Positions 34,000-43,861 of a DNA stretch of 64,000 bases are shown here, piece after piece. The DNA is taken from the NCBI RefSeq assembly GCF_963678635.1, contig NC_087067.1, positions 42,062,696 through 42,126,695 of the forward strand, given 5' to 3'. The first letter of the stretch is position 1; every line of letters begins with the position of its first letter. Position numbers and translations under genes: made by a program. This DNA comes from Symsagittifera roscoffensis. Taxonomy: Eukaryota > Xenacoelomorpha > Acoela > Convolutidae. The notes below the pieces were generated by a model. The model was not told the origin of the DNA. It saw nothing but the letters and a program-made list of their open reading frames with translations, and searched no databases.

Positions 34000-34800
34000 G
34001 AAGTATTTTCAAAACATAAGGCGGACATCGGTTGCTGTAATTTCGTCGAACACGAAATCGAACTAGAAGAGGGCGCCGTTCCCCATAGGGAAGGCGCAAG
34101 GCGAATGACGCCACATAAATCGGAAGCGTGCCGAGCGGAAATAGAAATGTTGCTTGAATACGACATGATAGAACCCTCGAAATCACCGTGGGCTTGCGGG
34201 GTAGTCATGGCGAAAAAGAAAGGGGGCAGCTGAGATTTTGTTGCGACTTTCGTTACTTGAACGCGGTAACGATTAAAGATGCGTACCCGATACCGCGAAT
34301 AGACGAGAGCCTATCCAAACTTGGTGATGCAAAGTTCTTCACCACATTGGACTTGGGTTCTGCCTTCTGGCAGGTTCCTCTGCGAAAGAAGGACAGAGAG
34401 AAAACCGGATTCGCGTGCGAATTGGGGTTGTACCAGTGGAAGAGGATGCCCTTCGGCTTGTGCAATGCAACAGCAACTTTTCAAAGGCTGATGGCTCAGG
34501 CTTTGACAGGAGTGACCAAAAAGTACGGGAATCTCTTGATGTGCTACGTGGATGATGTAGTCATAGCGACACCGACCCTGGAGGATCACATTGATCGGCT
34601 CGATGAGGTCTTCGGATGTATGAAAAGAGCAGGCTTGAAATGCAAACCATCGAAATGTGAAATCCTTAGGGATTCGATCAAGTACCTGGGAAGAATGGTG
34701 GACAGGCATGGTGTGAGGCCAGATCCGGAAGCAGTAGAAGCAGTGATGACATGGAAAGCTCCTAGAACGGACACACAGCTCATGAGCTTCCTAGGGTTTG
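34000..34800 (+). CDS. reverse transcriptase domain of Pol
   Basis: Ty3/gypsy RT. It shows the primer-grip-side block FCCDFRYLNAVT, DAYPIPRIDE, FTTLDLGSAFWQVPL, the FGLCNATATFQRLM block, and the catalytic YVDDVVIAT, followed by the FLGFANYYREFIKGY thumb/connection block. These blocks in this order assign the element to the Ty3/gypsy group rather than Ty1/copia or BEL/Pao. Confidence 0.95.
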
Positions 34801-34959
34801 CCAATTACTACCGAGAATTCATAAAAGGATACGCGGACAAGGTGTACCCGATGCAGAAGCTGATGCGCAACAAAGGGAAAAAGTTCGAATGGAACGATGA
34901 GGCACAAGTTGCCTTCGAGAACATAAAGCGGGAACTGTGCGAAGCGCCAGTGCTGGGCA

Positions 34960-35350
34960 TGCCTACAGAAAAGGGCATGTATGTTCTCGACACAGACGCA
35001 TCGGTGGTGGCCATCTCAGGAATATTGCATCAAGAGCAAGAATGGAACGGAAGAACAGTTCTCCGTCCCATTGCATACGGCAGCAAGGTCTTGAGTGACA
35101 CAGAGATGAAATATGGCGCACCAAAATCAGAAATGTTTGCAGTAGTCACCTTCGTAGAAAAGTACCGTGCATACTTGGGGAGCGCTCCCTTCAAGTTACG
35201 CGTGGACAACAGAGCGTTATCCTGGTTGAAGACCTACTCGATGGATCAGAGTTATATTGGTAGATGGATAGTAAGACTGGATGGCTACCATATGATAATC
35301 GAACATAGGATGCGTGATAAACACCAGAATGCTGACAGCCTCAGTAAGAA
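34960..35350 (+). CDS. RNase H domain of Pol
   Basis: RNase H (the Ty3 RT-RNase H type) that removes the RNA strand of the hybrid. Visible blocks are VLDTDASVVAISGIL, RPIAYGSKVLSDTEMKYG, FRVDNRALSWL-like LRVDNRALSWL, and MIIEHRMRDKHQNADSLS. These match the usual DASxxxxG, E..Y, TDH.aL and H..G..N.ADaLSR pattern. Confidence 0.92.
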
Positions 35351-35959
35351 AACTGAGTTCTATGAAAGATTGGAGCAGAAGCAGGCCAATCAGGCGGAAG
35401 TAAAGGAGGGATTCTTGTTGCAGCGCTTCCCTTATGAAGCGCTTCCCTTAACGAGATGGTTGGATAAGTCTGGATATCCAATTCCAGGGCATCCTGAGCT
35501 ACCTGTAGAGAAAGCAGCCGAGATAAAGATCTTGTCCAAGGAGGACCCGCTCCCCTTGGATTTGTTGCTGCGCTCGAACCTGGTCCAGCAAGAACTCTCT
35601 CGCATGAATATAAACAGCCTCTCATTATTGGATAAAACGGTGCAAGTCACACCACAAGTAATGCGGATGCTGGGTGGATTGTAAGAAAGAGAAGTGACCA
35701 GAGATGACCCCGAGTGGACAGCAGCAGTGGCATCGCTGACAGTCAGTGAGAAGGTGAAGATCATGCCGTCCAGACGACAACACGAAGAGAATGAGAGGGA
35801 TTGTAGGACAATAGTTCAGCAGCTAGTATCCTCAATACCCCAAGAGATTTTAACCAGTACTTCTTACGGACAGAAAGGACAGGAGAGCGGCAAGCAAAAG
35901 AAAACTGTCACCTTTGTAGACCGGGATAAAGAGGGTGAAGTTGTAGAACAAAATCTGCT

Positions 35960-36160
35960 GCAAGACTATTTGTCCGGGGAGAAGGATAAGGAGAAAAACC
36001 AGCGATCACAAGATCAACACCCGGGACAAGTGAATTTGTCCGGGGAGTCCGAGATAGACGAGAAAATTCCTGATGAGAAACAGGACCTAGAGAACAAGGT
36101 TTTGTCCGGGGAGTTCAGATGGATGCGAAGGAAATACAGACATGATCTGGAGGAGCGTGC
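35960..36160 (+). repeat. 66-bp tandem repeats carrying TTTGTCCGGGGAG
   Basis: The 13-base word stands at 35969, 36035 and 36101, exactly 66 bp apart, so it marks three units of a diverged 66-bp (22-residue) tandem repeat between RNase H and integrase. In this frame the word encodes LSGE. A further copy at 38583-38595 is in a different frame and one ends just before the 3' LTR (42913-42924), which argues for a role of the nucleic acid itself. Confidence 0.85.
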
Positions 36161-36819
36161 AGTCTCCAGCACAACACCTTCGACGGAGAATGATTCCCGA
36201 AACTCAGGAATGGATACCTATTCCGACAGGAATTCGACCTTGGGATCAGAACTGTCAGAACTAGCGATACACACGCTACTAGTGGAAACTCGGGCGAGAG
36301 ACCTGGACAGAGAGGTGTACCAAGATCCGGACAGCGATCGCTACCTTATACCGAGCGAAAGTGTCTTTGACAACGCAGCGGATGACTTAGAAACAATAGC
36401 CGTATCGAAACGTTCGATGAGCTTATTGCCACAGAAAGAGGCAGTCAGGACAGATCTTCAACCGTTTCAGCAAGAAACACAACCGTTGGCGAAGATTTGG
36501 TGTGTTAAGATGGAAGAAGACACACATCAGCCCAACGAGCTGAATAGTCAGATGAGGGTCATGAAGACGTACTTGAAGGCGAGATACAGACTCTCGGACA
36601 TTCTAAGGGCGCAGAGAAATGATCGCATGACAAGCAACCTGAAAAGATGGATTGAGAATGGTTCTCCGGATAAAGGGGACCTCGAGGAAGATAGTTATCG
36701 CATCCTGAGACAATACTTCATGCAAAAGGAGGGGAGATTATATCTGAACAAGGACGGGATCGTGGCATGCAGGAGAAGAGAACAAGACAAGGTCTTATAC
36801 AAATATAACGCGATAGTGT

Positions 36820-37860
36820 TGCCGCAACTCTATCAGACAGAACTATTATTCAGGTCGCATGATCAGATGGGCCATCAAGGGATCGACAAAGTGTATCAGA
36901 GGATCCTGAAGCGCTTTGAGTGGCCTGGGATGAAAAAGGCATGCGAGAAATGGGTGACAGCATGTCTGTCATGCCAACAGGTCAAGGATCCTAGGAAGTT
37001 GCGATTTCCTTTACAATCGATTGAGTCGTCTGAATTCAACGAGGTGGTGCAGATAGATCACCAGAAGATATGCATGACAGACAGCGGTTACAACCAAGTC
37101 TTGGTCATGATAGATCACTTCACGAAGTATGCAGAGGCCGTGCCCTGCATAACTGCCTCGGCGGAAGAGACATGCGACCACCTGATCAACACGTGGGTAG
37201 CAAGACATGGTTGTCCGATGACGTTTCAATCGGATAATGGAACAGCTTTCGTAGGAGAGCTTACGAAAGAGCTTATGAGACGCTCACAGGTCGCTCAGGC
37301 TCACTCCACGACATACCACCCTCAAACGAATGGTTTAGTGGAAAGACAAAATAGGACGTTAGTGTCGATGCTGAGAGTATATTGTTCCAGGTACATGACC
37401 GATTGGGATAGATACCTACCACAGGTGATGGGAGCTTATAATAGCACGCAACACTCCACCACTGGAGTTAGTCCACACACGATGCTAACTGGACACGAAA
37501 AGTCTTTACCCTTAACCTTCTTCTACCCAGAATATGAGGGAAAGAAAACGTCCCCACAGGTCTACGTGAGGGATGTGATCAGACGCCAACAGGAGTTGAA
37601 CGACTTGTGTAGACAAAACACTCAGCAGGCACAGGCAAGGCAGAGGAAAAGATTCGACAAGAAAGCAGCTGGTGCAAAGGCTTACTCGGTGGGAGACTAC
37701 GTATGGGTATTTCAGAACGTTATACCACCGAAAGGGACAAAGAAGCTTCTAAAGAAATGGAGGGGACCCTTCATGATTACAGAGTTGCACCAAGAGGGAC
37801 GCTTTTATAGACTGAGTACTGGCCGAGCCGCCCACTACGAAAACATCAAGCCACACAATC
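36820..37860 (+). CDS. integrase domain of Pol
   Basis: Integrase joins the DNA copy to the host chromosome. The H2C2 zinc-binding domain is at about 36850-36990 (HDQMGHQGIDKVY, then CLSCQQVKD). The DDE core follows, with VVQIDHQKI, VMIDHFTKYAEA, FQSDNGTAF and TTYHPQTNGLVERQNRTL. A C-terminal region of GPY/F type comes next (GDYVWVF, LLKKWRGPFMI, ENIKPHNP). No chromodomain was recognised after it. Instead an acidic linker leads to the macrodomain. Confidence 0.93.
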
Positions 37861-38749
37861 CATCGACAGAAGACTGGTGTATACCTGCAGACATGGAAAA
37901 AAGGGATTATCTAATGACGGATCCTGCTTGTGAGGTCAATGAAAAAGGCACCAGGCAGAAGAACGATGGAAACGAAATCGTAGAGGATGGTACAGATACA
38001 CCGCTGGACCTGGATCCAAACGAACGGATCGAAGCGGACGATGAAACCTTACCCTACGCAGAGGAAGATTGGCAGGATCCCGAACAGACAGAGGTTCCCA
38101 AGAACTTCGAACCGGACCTTCCGTTAACGATGCAGACTCGTCAGAAGGACGGGACGAGACCAAGAAAGAAATACCATCCTTACGGTGACGACTTTGTAGT
38201 GGATAGGATAGATCTAAAGAAAATAGTGGAGGAAGTAGTGGGTTTAGAAGAAATAACTGTGTCACAAGACATTGACATAGTCGATGATCATATCGATGAG
38301 TGGGTTGACTACTGGTCGAAACCCGAGGTAGAATTTGACGATGAGCAACAGCAGTCAAATGAACAAGACCTGACGAACCTGCGCGTCTTAGAGTGGCTGA
38401 ACGAAATGACATCAGACCCTAAAGAGACCAACGTTACGTTTCAAGACGTAGATCGCGAAAGCGCGAAATACATTAAGACCGAACGAGATGATCCTTCCGG
38501 GGCTGCCCAGGAAGGACAATTTCTCATTCCAGCTTCTAACTTAATACCCGGTATGCGATCGACGGGGACGCCGATGGATATTTTTGTCCGGGGAGTGGGG
38601 GTAGGACTTACCCACACTGAAAACTTGATAATAAAAAAACTAAGAATAGCAAGAGAAACAGGAGACTTAGAAGCAGAAACAGGTGAAGAACCTAAGAAAC
38701 CTGACATAGGCAGGGTAGTTGAGTCATATTTTAATTTACCAAATGAATA

Positions 38750-39190
38750 TTCTAGTAACATAATACTAACAGACAGTGATTTCATACTCACAAACAGAAC
38801 ATGTGCGATAGCAATCACCGCAGACATGAGTTTTAGGACAGCGTTAGCGGCAGTTTTTAAGAGGGAATATAAAAACGTGGAATTCCTTTGGAAGCAAAGA
38901 CCAGGGATAGGGGGCGTAGCAGCCTTACCCCCGGCGGTGTCGCAAATACCGGGAAAGTACTTGTGCTTCTTGGTAACGAGGGCGACGGAGAAGCAGCACG
39001 TGGACCCAGAAAACCTAGTCTTGTCTTTGACGAGGCTGATGGACTTCCTTGTGGAAATGGACGTGAAGGAGCTCTCGCTTCCAGTGTACGATCCAAATAG
39101 AGGAAGACTGCATCCTCGGGAATTGTACGCGCTTGTACACGTGATATTGTCTGATACGAACATACAAGTATATCTACATAAGAAATATTA
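38750..39190 (+). CDS. TARG1/OARD1-like macrodomain at the C-terminus of Pol
   Basis: Macrodomains bind ADP-ribose; the TARG1/OARD1 branch removes ADP-ribose from proteins. By eye, the end of the Pol reading frame follows the OARD1 layout. CAIAITADMSFRTALAAVFK stands where OARD1 has CIS.DCRMGAGIAVLFK. GIGGVAALPP corresponds to SGEVAVL. KYLCFLVTRATEKQHVDPEN corresponds to RYIYYLITK...HKPTYEN. LSLTRLMDF..EMDVKELSLP corresponds to LQKSLEAM...GV..LSMP. IQVYLH closes the sheet. Helix and strand order agree over about 140 residues. It follows integrase after a 300-residue acidic linker. To my knowledge a macrodomain is not a usual Ty3 Pol part; RNA viruses such as coronaviruses and alphaviruses use one against host ADP-ribosylation. 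Binding or catalysis cannot be told from sequence alone. Confidence 0.72.
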
Positions 39191-39206
39191 TTTAAGTATA
39201 GGCTGA

Positions 39207-39606
39207 GTGATGTGCGAAAGAGTGTTAGGCCAAAGACCAAGTTGCATGTAATATGTGATATGTGTGTTATGTTATGTTATGTTATGTGTTAGGTTATTAA
39301 GATCATGGGTGAGTAAGCGTTAGTGACCATGAACAACTAAATGACGATCTTGGGAATAGATCCAAAGTTTGGACTGTCCAATCTTAGGTCGAATTCCAAA
39401 ATTTTAGAAACCAATTGATTTTAATAAATTTTAGGATAAATATCTTTTTATCTGAACTGTTTTAAGCAGATTTTAACGATATATGTTAAGGTGAAACTGA
39501 CAGGTGTGACAGTCATGATTCCTTTTCTAGATCCTGATTGATCATCTGATTGCTCATTTGAGTCAAAACTTGAAATCGAAATCAAATCAAACTTGGAAAG
39601 AACAGT
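39207..39606 (+). other. spacer between pol and the extra frames
   Basis: Non-coding spacer of 400 bp. Contains a short (TTATG)n microsatellite at about 39267-39287. It could hold a splice acceptor or internal promoter for the downstream frames; none was identified. Confidence 0.6.
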
Positions 39607-39813
39607 ATGGACAATTTCAACCTGGATGAATTGATGGACCTGGCAGAGGCATATGTAGGACCGATGGTAGATGCGATCTATCGTCGGCTGATCGAACGAG
39701 ACTTCGCTCTGGAGGACCCAGAGGTGGTCATGTTGCTGACCGCCCTGATCAACATCTTGGGGCACGACAACCGTGGGGACCGCCCCACGGAAGTCCTGTT
39801 GATGGCAGCATAA
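39607..39813 (+). CDS. small accessory frame of the Ty3 element, unknown (68 aa)
   Basis: I do not recognise this protein. It starts MDNFNLDELMDLAEAY, is acidic and mostly helical in appearance, and has no cysteines and no membrane segment. It stands first in the row of frames after pol and is only 30 bp from the next one, so the row may be expressed from one subgenomic transcript. Confidence 0.5.
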   Translation: MDNFNLDELMDLAEAYVGPMVDAIYRRLIERDFALEDPEVVMLLTALINILGHDNRGDRPTEVLLMAA

Positions 39814-39843
39814 GGAGAAAGAGGAGTACTAGACCGCCCGAAC

Positions 39844-40524
39844 ATGAGAGTGATGAGGTGGAGAAACGGGGCTCTCTCAGGGAGTGACTTGGCGAATGAG
39901 CCTGGATTGGGAAGTTCTAGGACTTACCAACCAGGTGAGATGCCAATGCCCTCTAAGCCTAAACCTGGGCTGACGAGAATGCATCGGGAGATGAACAGCG
40001 AGGCGACCTCGTCTGGTTCACCACTGAGAGCAGCTGTGCCACCAAAAAGGGCGAAAGTAACACAGAAGGTTCAGACGAACCAAACCATACAAGATCTGGA
40101 CGAGATGAACGATCAGCTGAGAAGTACGAAGAAGGAGTTAGACGATATGACGAAGACCATGCTGGCGATGGAGGAAGACCAGGACATGTGGAGAAAGTTG
40201 TTTGAAGACTGCAACAAAAAACAGGGTCAAGAGATCGAACGCTTAAGGCAGGAATACAAAGAGCGATCGGAACAGGCGGCGTTGACGACGTCCATTGAGA
40301 AAGTGATACCTGCAAGGGATATTCCTCGTGGGCAGTCCCCGATGGAGCTCTTGACACCTCGAGAAATGAGTCAAACAACGGAGACACGGTTTCCAGCAGA
40401 GACGAACCGAGTAACGATCCCGGATCCTAGTGACACCTTGGGTGACCCCGTCGTAGAACAGACAGTGAGGAAACTGATAGAGACAGCTGGACAGCTAACA
40501 AGAATGCGCCAGGTTCCGGGGTGA
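39844..40524 (+). CDS. accessory coiled-coil frame of the Ty3 element (226 aa)
   Basis: Not recognised as a known family. The N-terminal third is Pro/Arg-rich. The centre (about 40085-40290) is a strong coiled coil (IQDLDEMNDQLRSTKKELDD and onward), and the end is polar. The eroded relative at 57840-58950 contains two plus-strand pieces of the same gene (the region of GATCCCGGA.CCT.G(C/T)GA at 58045 and 58885), so it is an old part of the family. It directly precedes the SGNH frame. Confidence 0.6.
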   Translation: MRVMRWRNGALSGSDLANEPGLGSSRTYQPGEMPMPSKPKPGLTRMHREMNSEATSSGSPLRAAVPPKRAKVTQKVQTNQTIQDLDEMNDQLRSTKKELDDMTKTMLAMEEDQDMWRKLFEDCNKKQGQEIERLRQEYKERSEQAALTTSIEKVIPARDIPRGQSPMELLTPREMSQTTETRFPAETNRVTIPDPSDTLGDPVVEQTVRKLIETAGQLTRMRQVPG

Positions 40525-40744
40525 CTGCACCCTATGGAACGATTGACGATACGGGCAGAGTACAACTCTCCCAGACAGTAATCAGACAAGGGATGAGTAA
40601 CGTGACACCACTCATGGGGAACTCGAGAATCCCAGAGAGGAAAGTAAGGAAGATGCCAGCGAAGAAAGTGTCTCGTGTAATAGACGTGCAGAAGAATAAT
40701 CAATTGAAGTATAATTTCACGGGAGTTCCGGAGACAGATCCGAG

Positions 40745-41324
40745 GGCCTGCTTCAAACGAGTTACTTGGAGCCCGGCTGTGAACCTGCAGCAACCACCCC
40801 TCGGGACATCTCACCTGATATTGGGAGACAGCTTAGTCAGAGTGCTGTCGAATTTGAGGACCTCATGGGTCACCACGGTGATAGCCTTTGGAGGCGCGAC
40901 GATTGCCCAATTATATCGCATGGTAGAGCTGATGAATCCAGGGAAGATACCCAATGTGATGATCTTAGTGGGGACAAATAATATCTCCAGAGGATCAGAT
41001 GAGCAGGAAGCACTGTGGGAATCAATGATGGTGTGTTTGTTCACTACTCTCTGGCAGAAGTTCAGTTGCGCGGTACTGACCGTTTGCACGGTGCCAATGA
41101 ACGCAAGAAGCCTGACAGCATCAAGAAGAAGGCACAACGAGGGAGTCATGAGATGGAATAACATCTTGAGAAACCTAGCAAATCGAAATGCCGGAAGAAT
41201 GATCCTCATGGACATTGAACATGAATTGAGAGCCATGGATCAAGCCAGACTGACCACGGATGGCATCCACTTCGACAGTATCGAAGGACAAGCTTGGTTG
41301 AATCGAGTCTTCGGGAAAACGTAA
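40745..41324 (+). CDS. SGNH (GDSL-type) hydrolase frame of the Ty3 element
   Basis: SGNH hydrolases are esterases or acetylhydrolases with a Ser-Asp-His set. The frame shows block I as SHLILGDSLVRVL (GDS, about 40820), block III as ILVGTNNI (GTNN, about 40970), and block V as TTDGIHFDSIEGQAWL (DGIH, about 41258). The spacing is that of a compact GDSL esterase of about 180 residues. A helix-rich middle with TVCTVPMN matches the strand before the active-site region. Esterases of this fold are known in ORF1 of CR1/L2-type LINEs, and viruses use unrelated or related esterases on glycans or lipids. One behind pol of a Ty3 element is unexpected. The frame continues upstream into a basic Arg/Lys-rich part. 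A partial relative stands at 59025-59297. Confidence 0.75.
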
Positions 41325-41337
41325 TTGGAGGAGCATC

Positions 41338-42108
41338 ATGTTGACACATGATGAGTTTCCTTGCCACTGCTTGCTGCAGACCTGGTGGTATCCCAAGCGT
41401 AGTAATCTGATGTTGATCTGGGACTCTGGAGAGCTGCTCTCCATGGGTTTACCAGATTCATCACAGCCCGTAACAATAGTGATAGTGGGAGTTATGATGG
41501 CGATACGATGGATGGAAGCTCATGTGAGAGAAAATAATAGACAGGAGGCACCGACGAGAGAACAATTGCGGAAATTAGATTGTCTAAAAGATTTAGATCT
41601 TTTTGAGACAATGTGCAAAGTTCTAAACATTCCGATGGAAGTGAAGAAGATATGGGCGAGAAAACGATTGATGCCATGGTTCAGAGCTAACATGACTGCA
41701 TGGTTGTACGAGTATGCGAAAAAGCATATGTCGAAGCATGGCAGAGTATACAGTGAATATCAGCTGGACATTGGGGCAGGAGCTTTCAAGCGAGCTTTTG
41801 TGACCCATCGGAATGCAGTGACCACCGCTGTGAAGAGAATTTCCAGGACGAGTGAGCGTAGTGGAAATGAGAAGGCAGAGATGCTGAAAGAAGATCTGGA
41901 GAGAAACGTGACGTTGGGTCTCCACAACAGCTTCTGTAGAAACAGAGAATCCAACGTGGATCCCCTACCTTGCTGTAAACAGAGGGTAGAAGAGCAGAAG
42001 TGTTGGAGGACGGCTTCCAACAGCGTCAGGATAGTCAATGACGTGCTACAAGACACGGAAACCGAAAGTGCGGAGTCAGTGTCACAGGAGGAGGAAATGG
42101 AGCATTGA
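41338..42108 (+). CDS. last accessory frame of the Ty3 element, unknown (256 aa)
   Basis: Not recognised. Near residue 45 it has one hydrophobic stretch (VTIVIVGVMMAIRW) that may span or touch a membrane. The remainder is basic and helical, with an acidic end. There is no signal peptide, glycosylation-rich ectodomain or furin site of the kind that would identify an envelope protein, even though it lies in the env position. It begins 14 bases after the SGNH frame. Confidence 0.5.
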   Translation: MLTHDEFPCHCLLQTWWYPKRSNLMLIWDSGELLSMGLPDSSQPVTIVIVGVMMAIRWMEAHVRENNRQEAPTREQLRKLDCLKDLDLFETMCKVLNIPMEVKKIWARKRLMPWFRANMTAWLYEYAKKHMSKHGRVYSEYQLDIGAGAFKRAFVTHRNAVTTAVKRISRTSERSGNEKAEMLKEDLERNVTLGLHNSFCRNRESNVDPLPCCKQRVEEQKCWRTASNSVRIVNDVLQDTETESAESVSQEEEMEH

Positions 42109-42926
42109 CGAATGGTCGAGAAAACAAGAGGCAGCAAGAAAGAAAATTAGAAGAATTTAGAAGTTTTAGAACTTCTAAACGACGAAAAAGAAGAGAACAA
42201 AGGGATGATGAAGAAAAGTCAAAACTCAGAATTGTTTTATGTGTGTGAAAAACTCATGTGAGAAACCAAGCAACCAAGTTGTAATTGAAAACTTAAACAT
42301 TTAGTTGAGTTTTGAAATTGTTGCATTTATAAATTTGCATTTTGGTTTTAGTTGAAGTGGCTTTAGAGACACTCACTTATTATTTATTTAGAAAGGCTTG
42401 AGGGAAGAGTATATTTAAATATTCCAGCCTGCATGATTGTTTTTAATCACTTAGGAAGACTGATCACTTTGTGGTGATGTGGAAGGCTTGAGTAATCTCT
42501 CGAAGAGGGAGATTGTTTCATTGTTCTTTCTAACCACAAAGTTTCTTAGTTTTAATATTCAGGACAATAAACAAGCAAGATTTCCGAAGGGAAGGAGCAT
42601 AATAGGATAATTTTAGCTTGTTGGTTGGCAAGACTGTCCTGCAAGCCAGCACCTTTTAAATCTAGGAGAAGAAGTTTTAATCGGGACATTGACACTGGAA
42701 GTCAGAAAAAATGTTTTATCTTGAGTCATATCCTCAGAGTGCAGATTAATGAAAGAATTTGAAGGCTATAATGATGTAGTATGATGCCATTTATATTCTG
42801 CAGTGAGTCGATGTGACGTAGATAAAAGTAATTTCGTGCATTTTGTAAATTCTGTTCGATGAGACTGTAACCATTTAGAACATTGCGCGATTCAATGAGG
42901 ACATTGACCGGACTGTCCGGGGAGTA
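42109..42926 (+). other. 3' untranslated region of the Ty3 element with polypurine-tract site
   Basis: About 800 bp without a reading frame of note. It ends CTGTCCGGGGAGTA directly before the 3' LTR, which is where the plus-strand primer (polypurine tract) lies. The tract is short and carries the same CCGGGGAG core as the internal words. Confidence 0.7.
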
Positions 42927-43861
42927 TGTGACATTCGACCAGAATGTGAAAAATGCAATCTCTGCAGAATTCGGAATTTTAGCAGTAAGCCTTCCGGATT
43001 GGTGGTTTTTATGAACTAAGGGCGTTATTGGAACGTTTAGCCAAACGGTGAAGGCTGGAATATTCTAGTATTTTAAAATTTCAAAAATTCGAATGATGAC
43101 GTCACATTTCTGAGAAATGCTGAAACGGCCATTTTAACAAAAAAACGAGAGAGGAAAAACAACAACAACGTTAGTTGCGCTGACGAGAACAACTTTATCG
43201 GAATTGAAGAAGTCGAAATTGAAGAAAAACAGCAGCAGAGTGCAGAGAGCGTTCCGAGTTGCAACTATTGTGCTGCTACAATAGTTGCAAGGCCGTTGCG
43301 AACAACGGTGAAGGGTAAGAAACCAGCCTTCCGTGTTGTCGTGAAATCGAACTTAAGGAGCTTGATTCACCGGATTCAAGAATCCGGAAGGGTCTCGGGA
43401 CGGAAAACTTTTATTGACTCATATGAACTTTTAGCATCCTGTCATGTCCTGACTTGAATTTAATTGATATTTGGATTAGTTTTGACAAGGATGAGGTGCT
43501 AAGAGTTGGGGGGAAAGGGTTGATCCATCTTCGATGGAGATGATGATTTTTATCTACTGAACAAAAACAATAGTAATATAATAGTAGTAGCCCTGTTTTT
43601 AGGAGTGACCTCGTGGTCTGGGGATACTGAGACCCAGCCATGAGCTCACTATTTTTGCATGTAATTCAGTTAATTTGAGCGTTCTGGTCGAAGCCGGAGA
43701 ACAGTAACGTTTTTGTCGACCCGATGTAAGAAAGACCACCGAAAAGTACTGGCTTGGTAGAGACGGTGAAAAACATGCAAAGCTCTGTGTAGACGCTAGC
43801 CAGTCGTCTTAAGACTTAGTTTTGTTATCCGTCGATATGTATCTTCCGGGCGAATGTTACA
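42927..43861 (+). repeat. 3' LTR of the giant Ty3 element
   Basis: Same length as the 5' LTR and no difference seen by eye. Followed by TACAGAC of the interrupted LINE spacer. Confidence 0.97.

Larger units (their letters stand above)
25725..43861 (+). mobile_element. giant Ty3/gypsy-type LTR retrotransposon (18.1 kb)
   Basis: The element runs from the 5' LTR (25725-26659) to the 3' LTR (42927-43861). Both are 935 bp, begin TGTGAC, end GTTACA and look identical by eye, so the insertion is recent. It broke a LINE spacer: the left flank ends GGACTAC and the right flank starts TACAGAC, and intact copies elsewhere (44212, 46440) read GGACTACAGAC. The target duplication is therefore about 3 bp (TAC), short for the family. 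Order of parts: 3-kb leader, gag with two zinc knuckles, aspartic protease, RT, RNase H, integrase with a GPY-type tail, macrodomain, then four extra reading frames, one an SGNH hydrolase. The protease-RT-RNase H-integrase order and the sequence of RT and integrase place it in Ty3/gypsy. It looks near whole, with about two or three frame changes across gag-pol, some of which may be the programmed kind this family uses. Chance of being the described family 0.95; whether it is active is unknown. Confidence 0.95.

Noticed and set aside
37936-39240. Minus-strand frames of up to 240 codons opposite integrase and the macrodomain
   Set aside because: They overlap the clearly better plus-strand Pol sequence and are not similar to anything known.
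39267-39287. TTATG repeat as a telomere-like or functional array
   Set aside because: Only about four units; a plain microsatellite in a spacer.
41338-42108. Last accessory frame as an envelope glycoprotein
   Set aside because: It has only one weak hydrophobic stretch, no signal peptide, no cleavage site and no glycosylation-rich ectodomain.
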